Source: Spirochaetales bacterium (GTDB lineage Bacteria; Spirochaetota; Spirochaetia; DSM-16054; Sediminispirochaetaceae). Taken from it: a stretch of DNA of 11,006 nucleotides. Shown here one piece after another: positions 1 to 6,249 of the stretch (within the stretch, counting starts at the first letter, position 1; the number at the start of each line of letters is the position of its first letter). Below the pieces are notes generated by a model that saw only the letters and a program-made list of their open reading frames with translations, searched no databases and was not told the DNA's origin. A program made the translations under genes and the position numbers. The stretch is taken from positions 1 to 11,006 of the forward strand of contig JAASTM010000030.1 of NCBI GenBank assembly GCA_021767325.1, given 5' to 3'.

Positions 1-297
1 CCCAATTTCTACCGGGCGGTAGTCACGCTCATATTCGAAAAAGAGTACACTCCCGGACCGGCACAGCAGGCAATTATTGATCAAACCAGAACCGATATCG
101 CCCGTTGTCTGCCCCCAGAGAGAAGAGGTGCTGAAGAGGTAGACCACGCAGCCCAACTGGTGTTTTCCACCGCCCGGGGCTTCGCACTCTCGCTGCTCAA
201 GATCAATGAATCACTGACAGACAGGAAGCGGCAGCAGATTATCGACCACTTCCTGGATTTTATGATTCACGGTTTACAGGTACAGGAGGAACGATGA
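1..297 (+). CDS. TetR/AcrR-family transcriptional regulator, C-terminal part only
   Basis: Frame 1 is open from the first base to a TGA at 295-297 and gives 98 residues, so the start and the DNA-binding N-terminus lie outside the window. What remains is all-helical in character. It ends in a pattern seen at the end of TetR ligand-binding domains: a helix around QLVFSTARGFALSLLK, then a charged helix finishing in FMIHGLQ. The stop codon overlaps the next start (ATGA, 294-297), so it is translationally coupled to the flavodoxin gene. TetR proteins are usually ligand-released repressors of their own operon, so this one probably controls the two flavin-protein genes after it. Assignment rests on pattern and context because the helix-turn-helix is not visible. 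Confidence 0.6.
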   Translation, partial: PNFYRAVVTLIFEKEYTPGPAQQAIIDQTRTDIARCLPPERRGAEEVDHAAQLVFSTARGFALSLLKINESLTDRKRQQIIDHFLDFMIHGLQVQEER

Positions 298-773
298 AAA
301 CCTTAATCGCGTATGCAGGACGGGGCGGCACCAGCCGGCAAATGGCCGAACGGATTGCCGCCACCCTCACCCATGATGCGGAGGTCCTGAATCTTCGCCG
401 GCAAACCGCCCCGGCACTGGATGAGTATGACCGGCTTATTATCGGCGGCTCCATTCTGGCCGGCTCGGTCCCCAAAGCTCTAAAGAAATTCATCCAGGAA
501 AACAGCGATGTCATTCTCAGCAAACGCCTCGGTCTGTTTTTGTGTTGTCTGATGGAGAAGGATGTGGAGCAGTATTTTAAAAGCAATTTCCCCGAACCCC
601 TCTATTCGCATGCTGCCGACAAGCGGTGGCTGGGGGGAGAATTGATAATGCGCAATCACAACTTTATCGTCCAAAAAATGCTGCAAAAGATCATGGACAG
701 CAGCGATGACATCCACAACCTGCGCTGGGAAGAGGCGGATAGACTGGCGGCAGCCATGGGAGGAAACTCATGA
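294..773 (+). CDS. Flavodoxin-domain protein (flavodoxin_5 / HemG-like)
   Basis: This is a 159-residue cytoplasmic protein with no signal peptide. It opens with the flavodoxin beta-strand and phosphate-binding loop (MKTLIAYAGRGGTSRQMAER, residues 1-20). Next come a second strand and loop IIGGSILAGSVPKALKKF (about 49-66) and a third strand GLFLCCL (about 79-85). The IGGSI...G...AL..F pattern matches the HemG/flavodoxin_5 branch rather than classical electron-transfer flavodoxins. The family binds FMN and moves electrons; HemG itself is a protoporphyrinogen oxidase. No other heme gene is visible here, so an electron-transfer role is as likely as a heme role. The start is fixed by GGAGG a few bases upstream. 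It overlaps the genes on both sides by four bases and so forms one operon with the TetR regulator and the FMN-binding lipoprotein, which may be its redox partner. Confidence 0.85.
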   Translation: MKTLIAYAGRGGTSRQMAERIAATLTHDAEVLNLRRQTAPALDEYDRLIIGGSILAGSVPKALKKFIQENSDVILSKRLGLFLCCLMEKDVEQYFKSNFPEPLYSHAADKRWLGGELIMRNHNFIVQKMLQKIMDSSDDIHNLRWEEADRLAAAMGGNS

Positions 774-1141
774 GATGTAACTTTAGCCTAGTCCTGATCG
801 GACTGTTGCTGCTGGGTAGCTGCAGCGTTATGTCCAAGATGGAGGAAACCAAGAGCCTTACTATCACGACCCCGGAGTACTCCCAGCTGTCCGACGGCAG
901 CTACCGCGGAGCCTACGACGGGGGAATGGTGGTTGCCGAGGTCAGAGTAACCCTCGCCGGCGGCAAAATCAAAGCGGTAGAACTCCTTGCGCACGACCAC
1001 GGCCGCGGGGGAGATGCGGAAAAAATTGTCGATGATATTGTTGCTGCGCAGTCGCTCGAAATCGATGTTGTCAGCGGGGCCACCATCAGCAGCAAGGCAA
1101 TCCTGAAGGCGGCTGAGCGTGCATTACAGGGCGAAAATTAG
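770..1141 (+). CDS. FMN-binding-domain lipoprotein with flavinylation motif
   Basis: This is a 123-residue exported protein. Residues 1-18 form a lipoprotein signal: a short basic start, a leucine-rich core and a lipobox LGSC with Cys18. The mature part is one FMN_bind domain (about 40-121). Its GSYRGAYDGG start is typical of the family, and VSGATISS lies at 101-108. In this family the threonine of the S-G-A-T-x-S motif (here Thr105) is esterified to FMN by the flavin transferase ApbE, so this is probably a small membrane-anchored one-flavin electron carrier facing outward. No apbE gene is in the window. The start overlaps the flavodoxin stop (ATGA, 770-773) and is preceded by GGGAGG. Pairing with a cytoplasmic flavodoxin suggests a redox role, but nothing here identifies the electron donor or acceptor. 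Confidence 0.88.
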   Translation: MRCNFSLVLIGLLLLGSCSVMSKMEETKSLTITTPEYSQLSDGSYRGAYDGGMVVAEVRVTLAGGKIKAVELLAHDHGRGGDAEKIVDDIVAAQSLEIDVVSGATISSKAILKAAERALQGEN

Positions 1142-1177
1142 GCGGTAAATCGATAGTATTGGAAGTGCTATTTATTT

Positions 1178-1483
1178 CTACCCAGCATGCTTTATTTTTC
1201 TTGGAACGGCCTGCAAATGTAACCCAAGTGCTTCGATTATTTTTAAGACTGTTGAGAGCTCTGGGTTTCCGGATGGAGACAAAGCTTTGTACAAACTTTC
1301 TCGACCGAGCCCTGTATCTTCAGCAATTTTTGACATACCTTTAGCGCGTGCGATATCACCAAGCGCTGCAGCTATTAGTGCTGTATCATTTTCCTCTAGT
1401 GCTGCTTCCAGGTAAGCTGCAATATCTTCTTCGTTATTGAAATGCTCTACAGGATCCCATAAAGTAGTGTTTTCTTTTCTCAT
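1178..1483 (-). CDS. Addiction-module antitoxin, HI1420/HigA-like helix-turn-helix protein
   Basis: This 101-residue protein matches the downstream antidote family known from HI1420 (COG3636-type). It has an N-terminal toxin-binding part with WDPVEHF and an AAYLEAALEE helix (9-32). A helix-turn-helix follows (about 40-75: ALGDIARAKG, then IAEDTGLGRESLYKAL), and then the characteristic GNPELSTVLKIIEALGL segment. It is the second gene of a toxin-first pair, starting two bases after the toxin stop codon. A strong GGAGG (minus strand of 1491-1495) sits seven bases before its ATG, inside the toxin's last codons. It should neutralise the toxin and, with it, repress the operon through the operator upstream. 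The gene is visibly more AT-rich than the genes around it, consistent with horizontal acquisition. Confidence 0.93.
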   Translation of the reverse strand: MRKENTTLWDPVEHFNNEEDIAAYLEAALEENDTALIAAALGDIARAKGMSKIAEDTGLGRESLYKALSPSGNPELSTVLKIIEALGLHLQAVPRKIKHAG

Positions 1484-1485
1484 TT

Positions 1486-1782
1486 CTAATCCTCCACCAA
1501 GCGAGCCAGCTCTTGTGCTTTTTTAATATCCTTAATTTGAGTGGTTTTCTTTCCTCCTGCTAATAAGATAATTTTAGTTCTATTTCTCTCTACAAAGTAA
1601 ACCCTGTATCCTGGTCCATAATCTATTCGAAGTTCAAAAACTCCTTTTCCAACAGATTTTACATCACCAAAGTTCCCTAGTGATATTCGCTTAATACGAA
1701 TATCAATTCGTGCTCTTGCTTTTCGATCCTTTAACGTTTTAAACCACTTTTTGTATGTTTCTGTCTGGCGTACTTCAAACAT
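1486..1782 (-). CDS. RelE/ParE-superfamily toxin, HI1419/Gp49-like
   Basis: This 98-residue protein matches the upstream killer family of HI1419/HI1420 modules. It has the conserved start MFEVRQTETYKKWF, basic helices with RARIDIRIKRI (23-33), and the hallmark ELRIDYGPGYRVYFV (about 49-63). A strand IILLAGG and a C-terminal KDIKKAQELA helix follow. Relatives are RelE-like proteins that usually block translation by mRNA cleavage; the target of this one cannot be read from sequence. The toxin comes first and the antitoxin second, the reverse of classical relBE order but normal for this family. No Shine-Dalgarno sequence precedes the ATG, and the predicted promoter would start transcription about two bases before it. 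Translation is therefore probably leaderless and weak compared with the antitoxin. Confidence 0.93.
   Translation of the reverse strand: MFEVRQTETYKKWFKTLKDRKARARIDIRIKRISLGNFGDVKSVGKGVFELRIDYGPGYRVYFVERNRTKIILLAGGKKTTQIKDIKKAQELARLVED
1491..1495 (-). promoter_or_regulatory. Strong ribosome-binding site of the antitoxin gene
   Basis: GGAGG on the minus strand lies seven bases before the antitoxin ATG and inside the end of the toxin gene. The contrast with the toxin start, which has no such site, offers a simple way for the cell to make more antitoxin than toxin from one transcript. Confidence 0.75.
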
Positions 1783-1786
1783 CTTT

Positions 1787-1810
1787 ATACAGTGTATCTT
1801 TCAGGATACA
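1787..1810. promoter_or_regulatory. Palindromic operator of the toxin-antitoxin operon
   Basis: Three half-sites alternate in direction: ATACA (1787-1791), TGTATC (1793-1798) and GATACA (1805-1810). TGTATC and GATACA form a perfect 6-base inverted repeat with a six-base gap. ATACA and TGTAT form a second, tight inverted repeat with a one-base centre. The cluster covers the -10 hexamer and most of the promoter spacer, which is where an antitoxin or toxin-antitoxin repressor would bind. Several adjacent half-sites would allow cooperative binding. Assignment as an operator is inference from symmetry and position. Confidence 0.6.
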
Positions 1811-1819
1811 TTTTGTCAA
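1791..1819 (-). promoter_or_regulatory. Promoter of the toxin-antitoxin operon
   Basis: Read on the minus strand, a perfect -35 TTGACA (1814-1819) is followed by a 17-base spacer and a weaker -10 TACACT (1791-1796, four of six consensus bases). The expected start point is near 1784, about two bases before the toxin ATG at 1782, which gives a nearly leaderless message. The positions are clear in the sequence; activity is inferred. Confidence 0.6.
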
Positions 1820-1857
1820 CATATTTTTCTTTCTCCACTTTCTACTCAATAAGCCAA

Positions 1858-2661
1858 CTAACTTGAGGACAGCTCCTGATCGATCTCTTCAAGGCGGCGG
1901 GTGAGTTTTTCGATAGTCTTCACTATTCGCTGCTTTTCCTTTGAAAGCTGGTCGACCGGATCTTCCTCCGCTCTGTTTTTACGGGCGGCGGAAAACTCCT
2001 CTTTGAGCATATCCTGGCTGTACCCCGATTCCAGCGCCCGCAGGGCCTCCTGCTGCTCCTCGGCGGTTTTTAACTGGGCAACCGCCTTCATATTGTCGTA
2101 ACCGATATCCGCCGGCAGTCCGGAGCCGGATACCTGAACCATCCGCTTCATCTCGCGCCGGTCCAGCTGCAGCACCCGGTCCACATAATCCTCGAAGCGC
2201 GCCCCAGTCTCCTCACACAGCTCCTGGGCCCGCTGCAGGGTTTTGCCGAACTCCTGCATCAGATTCCCGTGTGGGGTAATAAAGCGGCTTCGAATCTCCC
2301 GGGTCAACTCTACAAAGCGTTCATCCTGGTCGAAGATGTTGATGTAGACCCCCTGCTGCTCGGCCTTATTCAGCAGGGAGTGAAAAATACTCCAGTAGCG
2401 GCGGGTGTGCGCCCGGGTGCTCTTGGGCGGTTCGGGGGAACAGTAGTGCAGGTGATGGGCATACTCATGCAGCGCGGTATAGATCAAGAGATTTTCGTTT
2501 TTAAAGTTCTTATTATGCAGCACGATTTCGTGTTCTTCCGGTTTGTATAATCCGTTGACTTTCTTACTCTCCTTGCCGGAAAGTACAACCGAGAAGTATT
2601 CATCGCAGGGCTCAACCTGCAACAGCAGGCTTTTTATCTGATCGGAGTTCATGCTGCTCAT
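1858..2661 (-). CDS. Putative zincin-like metallopeptidase domain protein with C-terminal coiled coil
   Basis: I do not recognise a named family. Numbering from an in-frame TTG at 2686-2688, the protein has HEYAH at 74-78, the HExxH zinc motif, in the helix LIYTALHEYAHHLHY. H94 follows in AHTRRYWSIFHSLL. The spacing HExxH, about 16 residues, then His plus aromatics resembles SprT/WSS1-type zincins, where the third histidine also binds zinc. The middle is charged and helical, and residues 246-274 look like a coiled coil. There is no signal peptide or membrane segment, so it is probably cytoplasmic. I chose the ATG at 2659-2661; another ATG lies at 2650-2652 and the TTG adds nine residues. None has a clear ribosome-binding site. 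It follows the GH116 stop by a short gap on the same strand and may be co-transcribed. The substrate is unknown. Confidence 0.75.
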   Translation of the reverse strand: MSSMNSDQIKSLLLQVEPCDEYFSVVLSGKESKKVNGLYKPEEHEIVLHNKNFKNENLLIYTALHEYAHHLHYCSPEPPKSTRAHTRRYWSIFHSLLNKAEQQGVYINIFDQDERFVELTREIRSRFITPHGNLMQEFGKTLQRAQELCEETGARFEDYVDRVLQLDRREMKRMVQVSGSGLPADIGYDNMKAVAQLKTAEEQQEALRALESGYSQDMLKEEFSAARKNRAEEDPVDQLSKEKQRIVKTIEKLTRRLEEIDQELSSS

Positions 2662-2715
2662 TCTGTCGTAAAACGGCGGATTGGGCAAGAAAATACCGGT
2701 GGAAAAACCGACCGG

Positions 2716-5214
2716 CTAGACGACGGGACGGCCGCAGATCTCATTCAAATGCAAAAACCAGCTCGCCAGCGGCCGCATATTCAAAGGCGCCCGGAAGCGC
2801 CCCTCCCCGTCCCAGGCGGCGGGGGTACGAAACTGCAGTCCCGAATACTCGTACAAGGTTCGCACCAGCGACGTTTCAACCGCCTCTGCTTCACGCTCAA
2901 GGCCATAGTAGTCCAGCATAGCCGCATACGCCCAGGCCGAGCCGACAATCACCTCGCCGAGCTGCAGGTCTTCGCCGCCGTCCCGCCGGTAGCCCTGGTT
3001 CTCCGGGTTGGAAACCAGCAGCGGCCCGACCCGTCCGTTTTTATACCCGCGAAAATTGTACTCGTACACCGCCAGCAGGTGGCTGCGGATCTGCTCTATC
3101 GGCAGCAAAGCCCCACGATTACCGGATGCCGTTCCGTCTTTTTGGTCCGGCACCCACCGCAGTCCCGCCAGGTCGGCCAGATACACCCCGAACAGCGCAT
3201 CCGCCTGAACAGCGCGGCGGTATTTTCCTTCACTCGAGCTGTTGAAGTACTGACCGTTCCAGAGCGCCTTTTGATAACTCTGCACTGCAGCTGCCGCGAG
3301 CAGCCGATATCTCTCGGCCAAGGCGGTATCATGCTCCGCGCCGAGCCGGGCTATCACCCCCAGGGCTCCAATCGCCAGAGCCCCGCTATAAGCCCCTATC
3401 CCGCTGAGAGAGAGGGCATCCCAGGTAGAATCTCCGAACTCGCTGTGCTCGGGGAGGCCGTCCTCATCGCGGTCCTGACTGAGCATGTACTCGGCAGCCT
3501 GCACGAGCCTGCGATACTCGGCCGCAGTTATGCGGTCACCGGCAAACCGTCGAAACAGATAGAAACTGAGAATGAAGCCCGGATTATGGTCGCGCCACAC
3601 GTTGGGATCATCCCGCCAGGAATAGGCATTCACCTCGTACCAGGGGTCCTCCATAGCGCTGCCGAGGTCGTGCGGGATTTTCCCCGGAACGAGCACCTGC
3701 CGCCGTTCGGCCGGACGATAAATTATCCGCTCCGTCTGGTCCTCCAGAGCCACCGAGCACAGATACTCCTCGAACACCCCGGCCGCCAGGGGCTGCCAGC
3801 CGGACAACAGCGCCGGGAACGCATATACCCACAAATCAAAGGTGTTGTAATAAAAGTAACCGGTGTCGAATCCCTCCAGTAGCGCGAAATGGGGCTGACA
3901 CCCCGGATCAGACCGCCCCGTCTCAGCGGAAGCTGAAGGATGTGTGCCGGTTCCACTCACCCAGGCGGTTCCTCCGCCGACCAGGAAGTAGAGATCGTTG
4001 ATGAGGCTCCCCTTTGCGATGCGCCGCTGCCACTCTCGAATCCTCTCTTCCCACTCCTGCTTACCGGAGACCGCATCGGTGGCAATCTTCAGCGCATTCC
4101 GGCCGCTGCTGCCGTAGTGCCGGCAGTAGGCCCGCTGCCACACTCGCCCTCCCCCGAACTCTACCAGCGGCAGATCATGTACCAGCAGAAAATGCAGCCG
4201 GGCAGTGCTGTGCCCGTCCACCCTTTCCCCGGAGCTACTTCCCGGCGCAAGCGGAACTCTGGCGGCGACTGCAGAGCCGATGCCCTCATGACAGCGGGCC
4301 TGCCAGCTCTCCTCGCTCTGCGGGAGCCGTCCGTGTAGAGAAAAATGGCGCCGTACCCAGGGGAAGGTGTACTGCTGATCCTCTGCCGGCAGGCCGGTAC
4401 CGTTAGCCTCGGTCTTGAAGCTTAACTCCCGGCTCACCTCGACCCGGCCGTGCTCACCATACACTGCCATGAGCACCTCACCCTCCAGGTCGCGCTGCAC
4501 CGGCAGAGCCGGATTCCGCGTTTGAACTACCGCCGCCGAATTCAGCTTCGGCGCCAGAGCTGTTTGCACCGGCAGATTGATATTCCCGTAGTTGCCGCGG
4601 GCCGGCCAGGAGCAAACGGTTTCACTTTCGCTCGAATCTATCGGCTGCCGCCAGCCGAGCTGATTGGGCCAGAACAGGGCGGCCGCAGCCTCCAGCTGTG
4701 CCGGTGAGCGGTTATACAGCTCGATATCGATGTACACCGCCGGCATTGCCGCCGCAGACAGAACGCCGGGGACAACCGGAGAGAAGAAGCGCAAATAGAC
4801 CTCGATCGGCATCTTATCTTCAGTAAAACGCTCGATGCTGAAGGGGAATAGAACGGCGGTTTCCATAGTGATGTCGACAGATTCCAGCGACAAGGCCCGG
4901 CAGCCGGCAGGTTCGAAACCAGCCGACCCTGCCGACTCACATTCTTCATCCGGAGCCGCTTTCCACCAGACCAGGAGTTGAGCAGAGCGGATCTCCCGTA
5001 CGGCATGATACCCCGGCTGCAGATGCCACCGGTCGAATACACCCGATAAGTTGCGCCCAAAGGCCGGCGTCCCGATGCCGCCCAATAAGGGTCCGCCAGA
5101 GGGCCCGTCGTCGTGGGAACCCGGTTTCGGGCTAAAAGCCTTCCTCCTGCGCGTACCGCTGTTGTGATAGTATCCGTGCTGGGCGATATAGGCAAATTGA
5201 TGGGCCAGACTCAA
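2716..5214 (-). CDS. GH116-family beta-glucosidase (GBA2-like), cytoplasmic
   Basis: This 832-residue protein matches the GH116 family (human GBA2, bacterial TxGH116), retaining enzymes that cleave beta-glucosides. The N-terminal beta-sandwich domain starts with the signature LLGGIGTPAFGRNLSGVFDRW (about 43-63). The C-terminal (alpha/alpha)6 barrel runs from about 400 to 825. HFALLEGFD (442-450) holds the expected nucleophile Glu447, followed by YYNTFD. VPGKIPHDLGSAMEDPW (509-525) and DGLPEHSEFGDSTWDAL (585-601) follow, the latter with the expected acid/base Asp599. The 152-residue distance between these two matches Glu441/Asp593 of TxGH116 as I remember it. No signal peptide is present, so it likely acts on imported glucosides inside the cell. 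The start is TTG (5212-5214): an in-frame stop lies just upstream and AAGGAG sits eight bases before it. Confidence 0.9.
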   Translation of the reverse strand: MSLAHQFAYIAQHGYYHNSGTRRRKAFSPKPGSHDDGPSGGPLLGGIGTPAFGRNLSGVFDRWHLQPGYHAVREIRSAQLLVWWKAAPDEECESAGSAGFEPAGCRALSLESVDITMETAVLFPFSIERFTEDKMPIEVYLRFFSPVVPGVLSAAAMPAVYIDIELYNRSPAQLEAAAALFWPNQLGWRQPIDSSESETVCSWPARGNYGNINLPVQTALAPKLNSAAVVQTRNPALPVQRDLEGEVLMAVYGEHGRVEVSRELSFKTEANGTGLPAEDQQYTFPWVRRHFSLHGRLPQSEESWQARCHEGIGSAVAARVPLAPGSSSGERVDGHSTARLHFLLVHDLPLVEFGGGRVWQRAYCRHYGSSGRNALKIATDAVSGKQEWEERIREWQRRIAKGSLINDLYFLVGGGTAWVSGTGTHPSASAETGRSDPGCQPHFALLEGFDTGYFYYNTFDLWVYAFPALLSGWQPLAAGVFEEYLCSVALEDQTERIIYRPAERRQVLVPGKIPHDLGSAMEDPWYEVNAYSWRDDPNVWRDHNPGFILSFYLFRRFAGDRITAAEYRRLVQAAEYMLSQDRDEDGLPEHSEFGDSTWDALSLSGIGAYSGALAIGALGVIARLGAEHDTALAERYRLLAAAAVQSYQKALWNGQYFNSSSEGKYRRAVQADALFGVYLADLAGLRWVPDQKDGTASGNRGALLPIEQIRSHLLAVYEYNFRGYKNGRVGPLLVSNPENQGYRRDGGEDLQLGEVIVGSAWAYAAMLDYYGLEREAEAVETSLVRTLYEYSGLQFRTPAAWDGEGRFRAPLNMRPLASWFLHLNEICGRPVV

Positions 5215-5222
5215 AGGCTCAG

Positions 5223-5228
5223 CTCCTT
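5223..5228 (-). promoter_or_regulatory. Ribosome-binding site that fixes the TTG start of the GH116 gene
   Basis: AAGGAG on the minus strand lies eight bases before a TTG codon (5212-5214). An in-frame TAA lies just before the site, so no earlier start is possible, and the first residues after TTG contain no ATG. The site directly abuts the T-run of the terminator hairpin at 5229-5271. Confidence 0.75.
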
Positions 5229-5271
5229 AAAAAATCGGCCTTGGTACCATACACTGCATGCTACCAAGGCC
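5229..5271 (-). terminator. Rho-independent terminator after the lipoprotein gene, abutting the GH116 ribosome-binding site
   Basis: The inverted repeat is perfect over 10 bases: GGCCTTGGTA (5237-5246) and TACCAAGGCC (5262-5271), with a 15-base loop. On the minus strand the stem is followed by GA and six T residues (5229-5234). This is a classic intrinsic terminator for the lipoprotein gene ending at 5302. On the plus strand no T-run follows, so it is one-directional. Because the T-run touches the AAGGAG of the GH116 gene, it could also be a conditional terminator (attenuator) in that gene's leader. Confidence 0.85.
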
Positions 5272-5301
5272 TTATACAACTATAACATAAGAATCTGCGA
5301 A

Positions 5302-6165
5302 TTAAAACGATTCGAGCTGGGTGCTGTATCCTCGCTTGTGCTTTATCAGTTCGCCTTTCAGCACCGAATTTTCGGTTTCATTCGTCCACTCGTATTTTAC
5401 CAGATCACCCGGCACATCCTCGTCAATCCACCACTCATAACGAATCTCATACGATTCACTGTTTCCCTCTTCATCTTCAACGGTATATGAATCGACGATT
5501 CTCACATGGTCGGTGGTATATGTACCGGCCGGAACTCTTACTTTTTCGGTCCCGACCACATGATCGCGGTAGTCGCCGTAAAAGTAGGCCGCCTCAAGAT
5601 CCTCGACTTCAGCCTCTTCCCCGGACTCTTCCTCTTCGCCTTCGGTCTCAGCTGTTTCCTCTTCACTCTCGGGTTTCCATTCCCGAATCTTCTGTGTCTC
5701 CGGGTCACGGTACCTGAACACCAGCATCTCGTAGTCATCATTCAGCAGACTCTCAGACACCAGCTCTTCTCCCTCTTCGTCGGTGTAGCGCAGAAGCCAC
5801 CAAGAGTTCCCCTCGGCGGTCCGCTTCAAAAGGGCGCGCTCGATCTCAATGCTCTCGCTCTCTTCGGGTGTTTCTCCGTCCTCGGCAATAATCTTCCAGA
5901 CTACTCCTTCGCCTTCGGTGAAGTCCCCGTACCCCTGCACATATCCTCCGGCAAAAAAGGCCTGCGAATATACCAGGAATGCTACCATACTGTCCTCAAG
6001 CTCACCGATGCCGATTGCATCAGCAACCGCCTGATTCGCCGAGGCTTTGGTACGAGCAATACCGCTGTCCACCATGTTAATTGAGTCGATTACCGACATA
6101 CAGCCACTTAGCAGCACCAATGCAATGATCACAGCTGACCATTTGAACATCTGCTCTCGTTTCAC
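5302..6165 (-). CDS. Acidic lipoprotein of unknown function
   Basis: This is a 287-residue exported lipoprotein. A basic start is followed by a hydrophobic segment AVIIALVLLSGC with lipobox LSGC and Cys22. The mature protein has two parts joined by a strongly acidic, low-complexity linker (about 166-190, mostly Glu). The C-terminal part contains KVRVPAGTYTTDHVRI (208-223) and WWIDEDVPGDLVKYEW (245-260). This reads like beta-rich envelope proteins of the DUF3108 type, where a strand around VPAGT is followed by a W...VPG...K element. I cannot name the family firmly. The start is GTG (6163-6165) with GGGAGG nine bases upstream; the later ATG at 6148-6150 is too far from that site. It has its own candidate promoter and ends in a strong terminator, so it is probably transcribed alone. 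Confidence 0.8.
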   Translation of the reverse strand: MKREQMFKWSAVIIALVLLSGCMSVIDSINMVDSGIARTKASANQAVADAIGIGELEDSMVAFLVYSQAFFAGGYVQGYGDFTEGEGVVWKIIAEDGETPEESESIEIERALLKRTAEGNSWWLLRYTDEEGEELVSESLLNDDYEMLVFRYRDPETQKIREWKPESEEETAETEGEEEESGEEAEVEDLEAAYFYGDYRDHVVGTEKVRVPAGTYTTDHVRIVDSYTVEDEEGNSESYEIRYEWWIDEDVPGDLVKYEWTNETENSVLKGELIKHKRGYSTQLESF

Positions 6166-6204
6166 TGCTTACAACCTCCCTTTTTTAAAAACGATCCAAA
6201 GAAG

Positions 6205-6233
6205 ATAGTAGCACTGCTGCGATACAAGCACAA
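6205..6233 (-). promoter_or_regulatory. Candidate promoter of the lipoprotein gene
   Basis: On the minus strand, TTGTGC (6228-6233) and TACTAT (6205-6210) are separated by 17 bases. Each matches four of six sigma-70 consensus bases. The leader would be about 33 bases and contains the GGGAGG ribosome-binding site. This is a modest match. Confidence 0.4.
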
Positions 6234-6249
6234 CTTTTATTTCTTAATT

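Noticed and set aside
1159..1344. A 61-codon open frame on the + strand after the FMN-binding gene
   Set aside because: It is antisense to the antitoxin gene, which matches its family along the whole length.
1178..1857. The AT-rich toxin-antitoxin segment as part of an inserted mobile element
   Set aside because: Base composition suggests transfer, but there are no terminal repeats, target-site duplications, integrase or transposase genes on either side.
2696..2715. Inverted repeat CCGGT/ACCGG between the GH116 and zincin-like genes as a terminator
   Set aside because: The stem is only five bases with a ten-base loop, and the following sequence has no proper T-run. It is too weak to call a terminator, so co-transcription remains likely.
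2749..3882. A 377-codon open frame on the + strand
   Set aside because: It lies wholly antisense to the GH116 gene, whose active-site motifs are clear. Its translation is rich in Pro, Arg and Gln with no recognisable domain, as expected for a shadow frame in GC-rich DNA.
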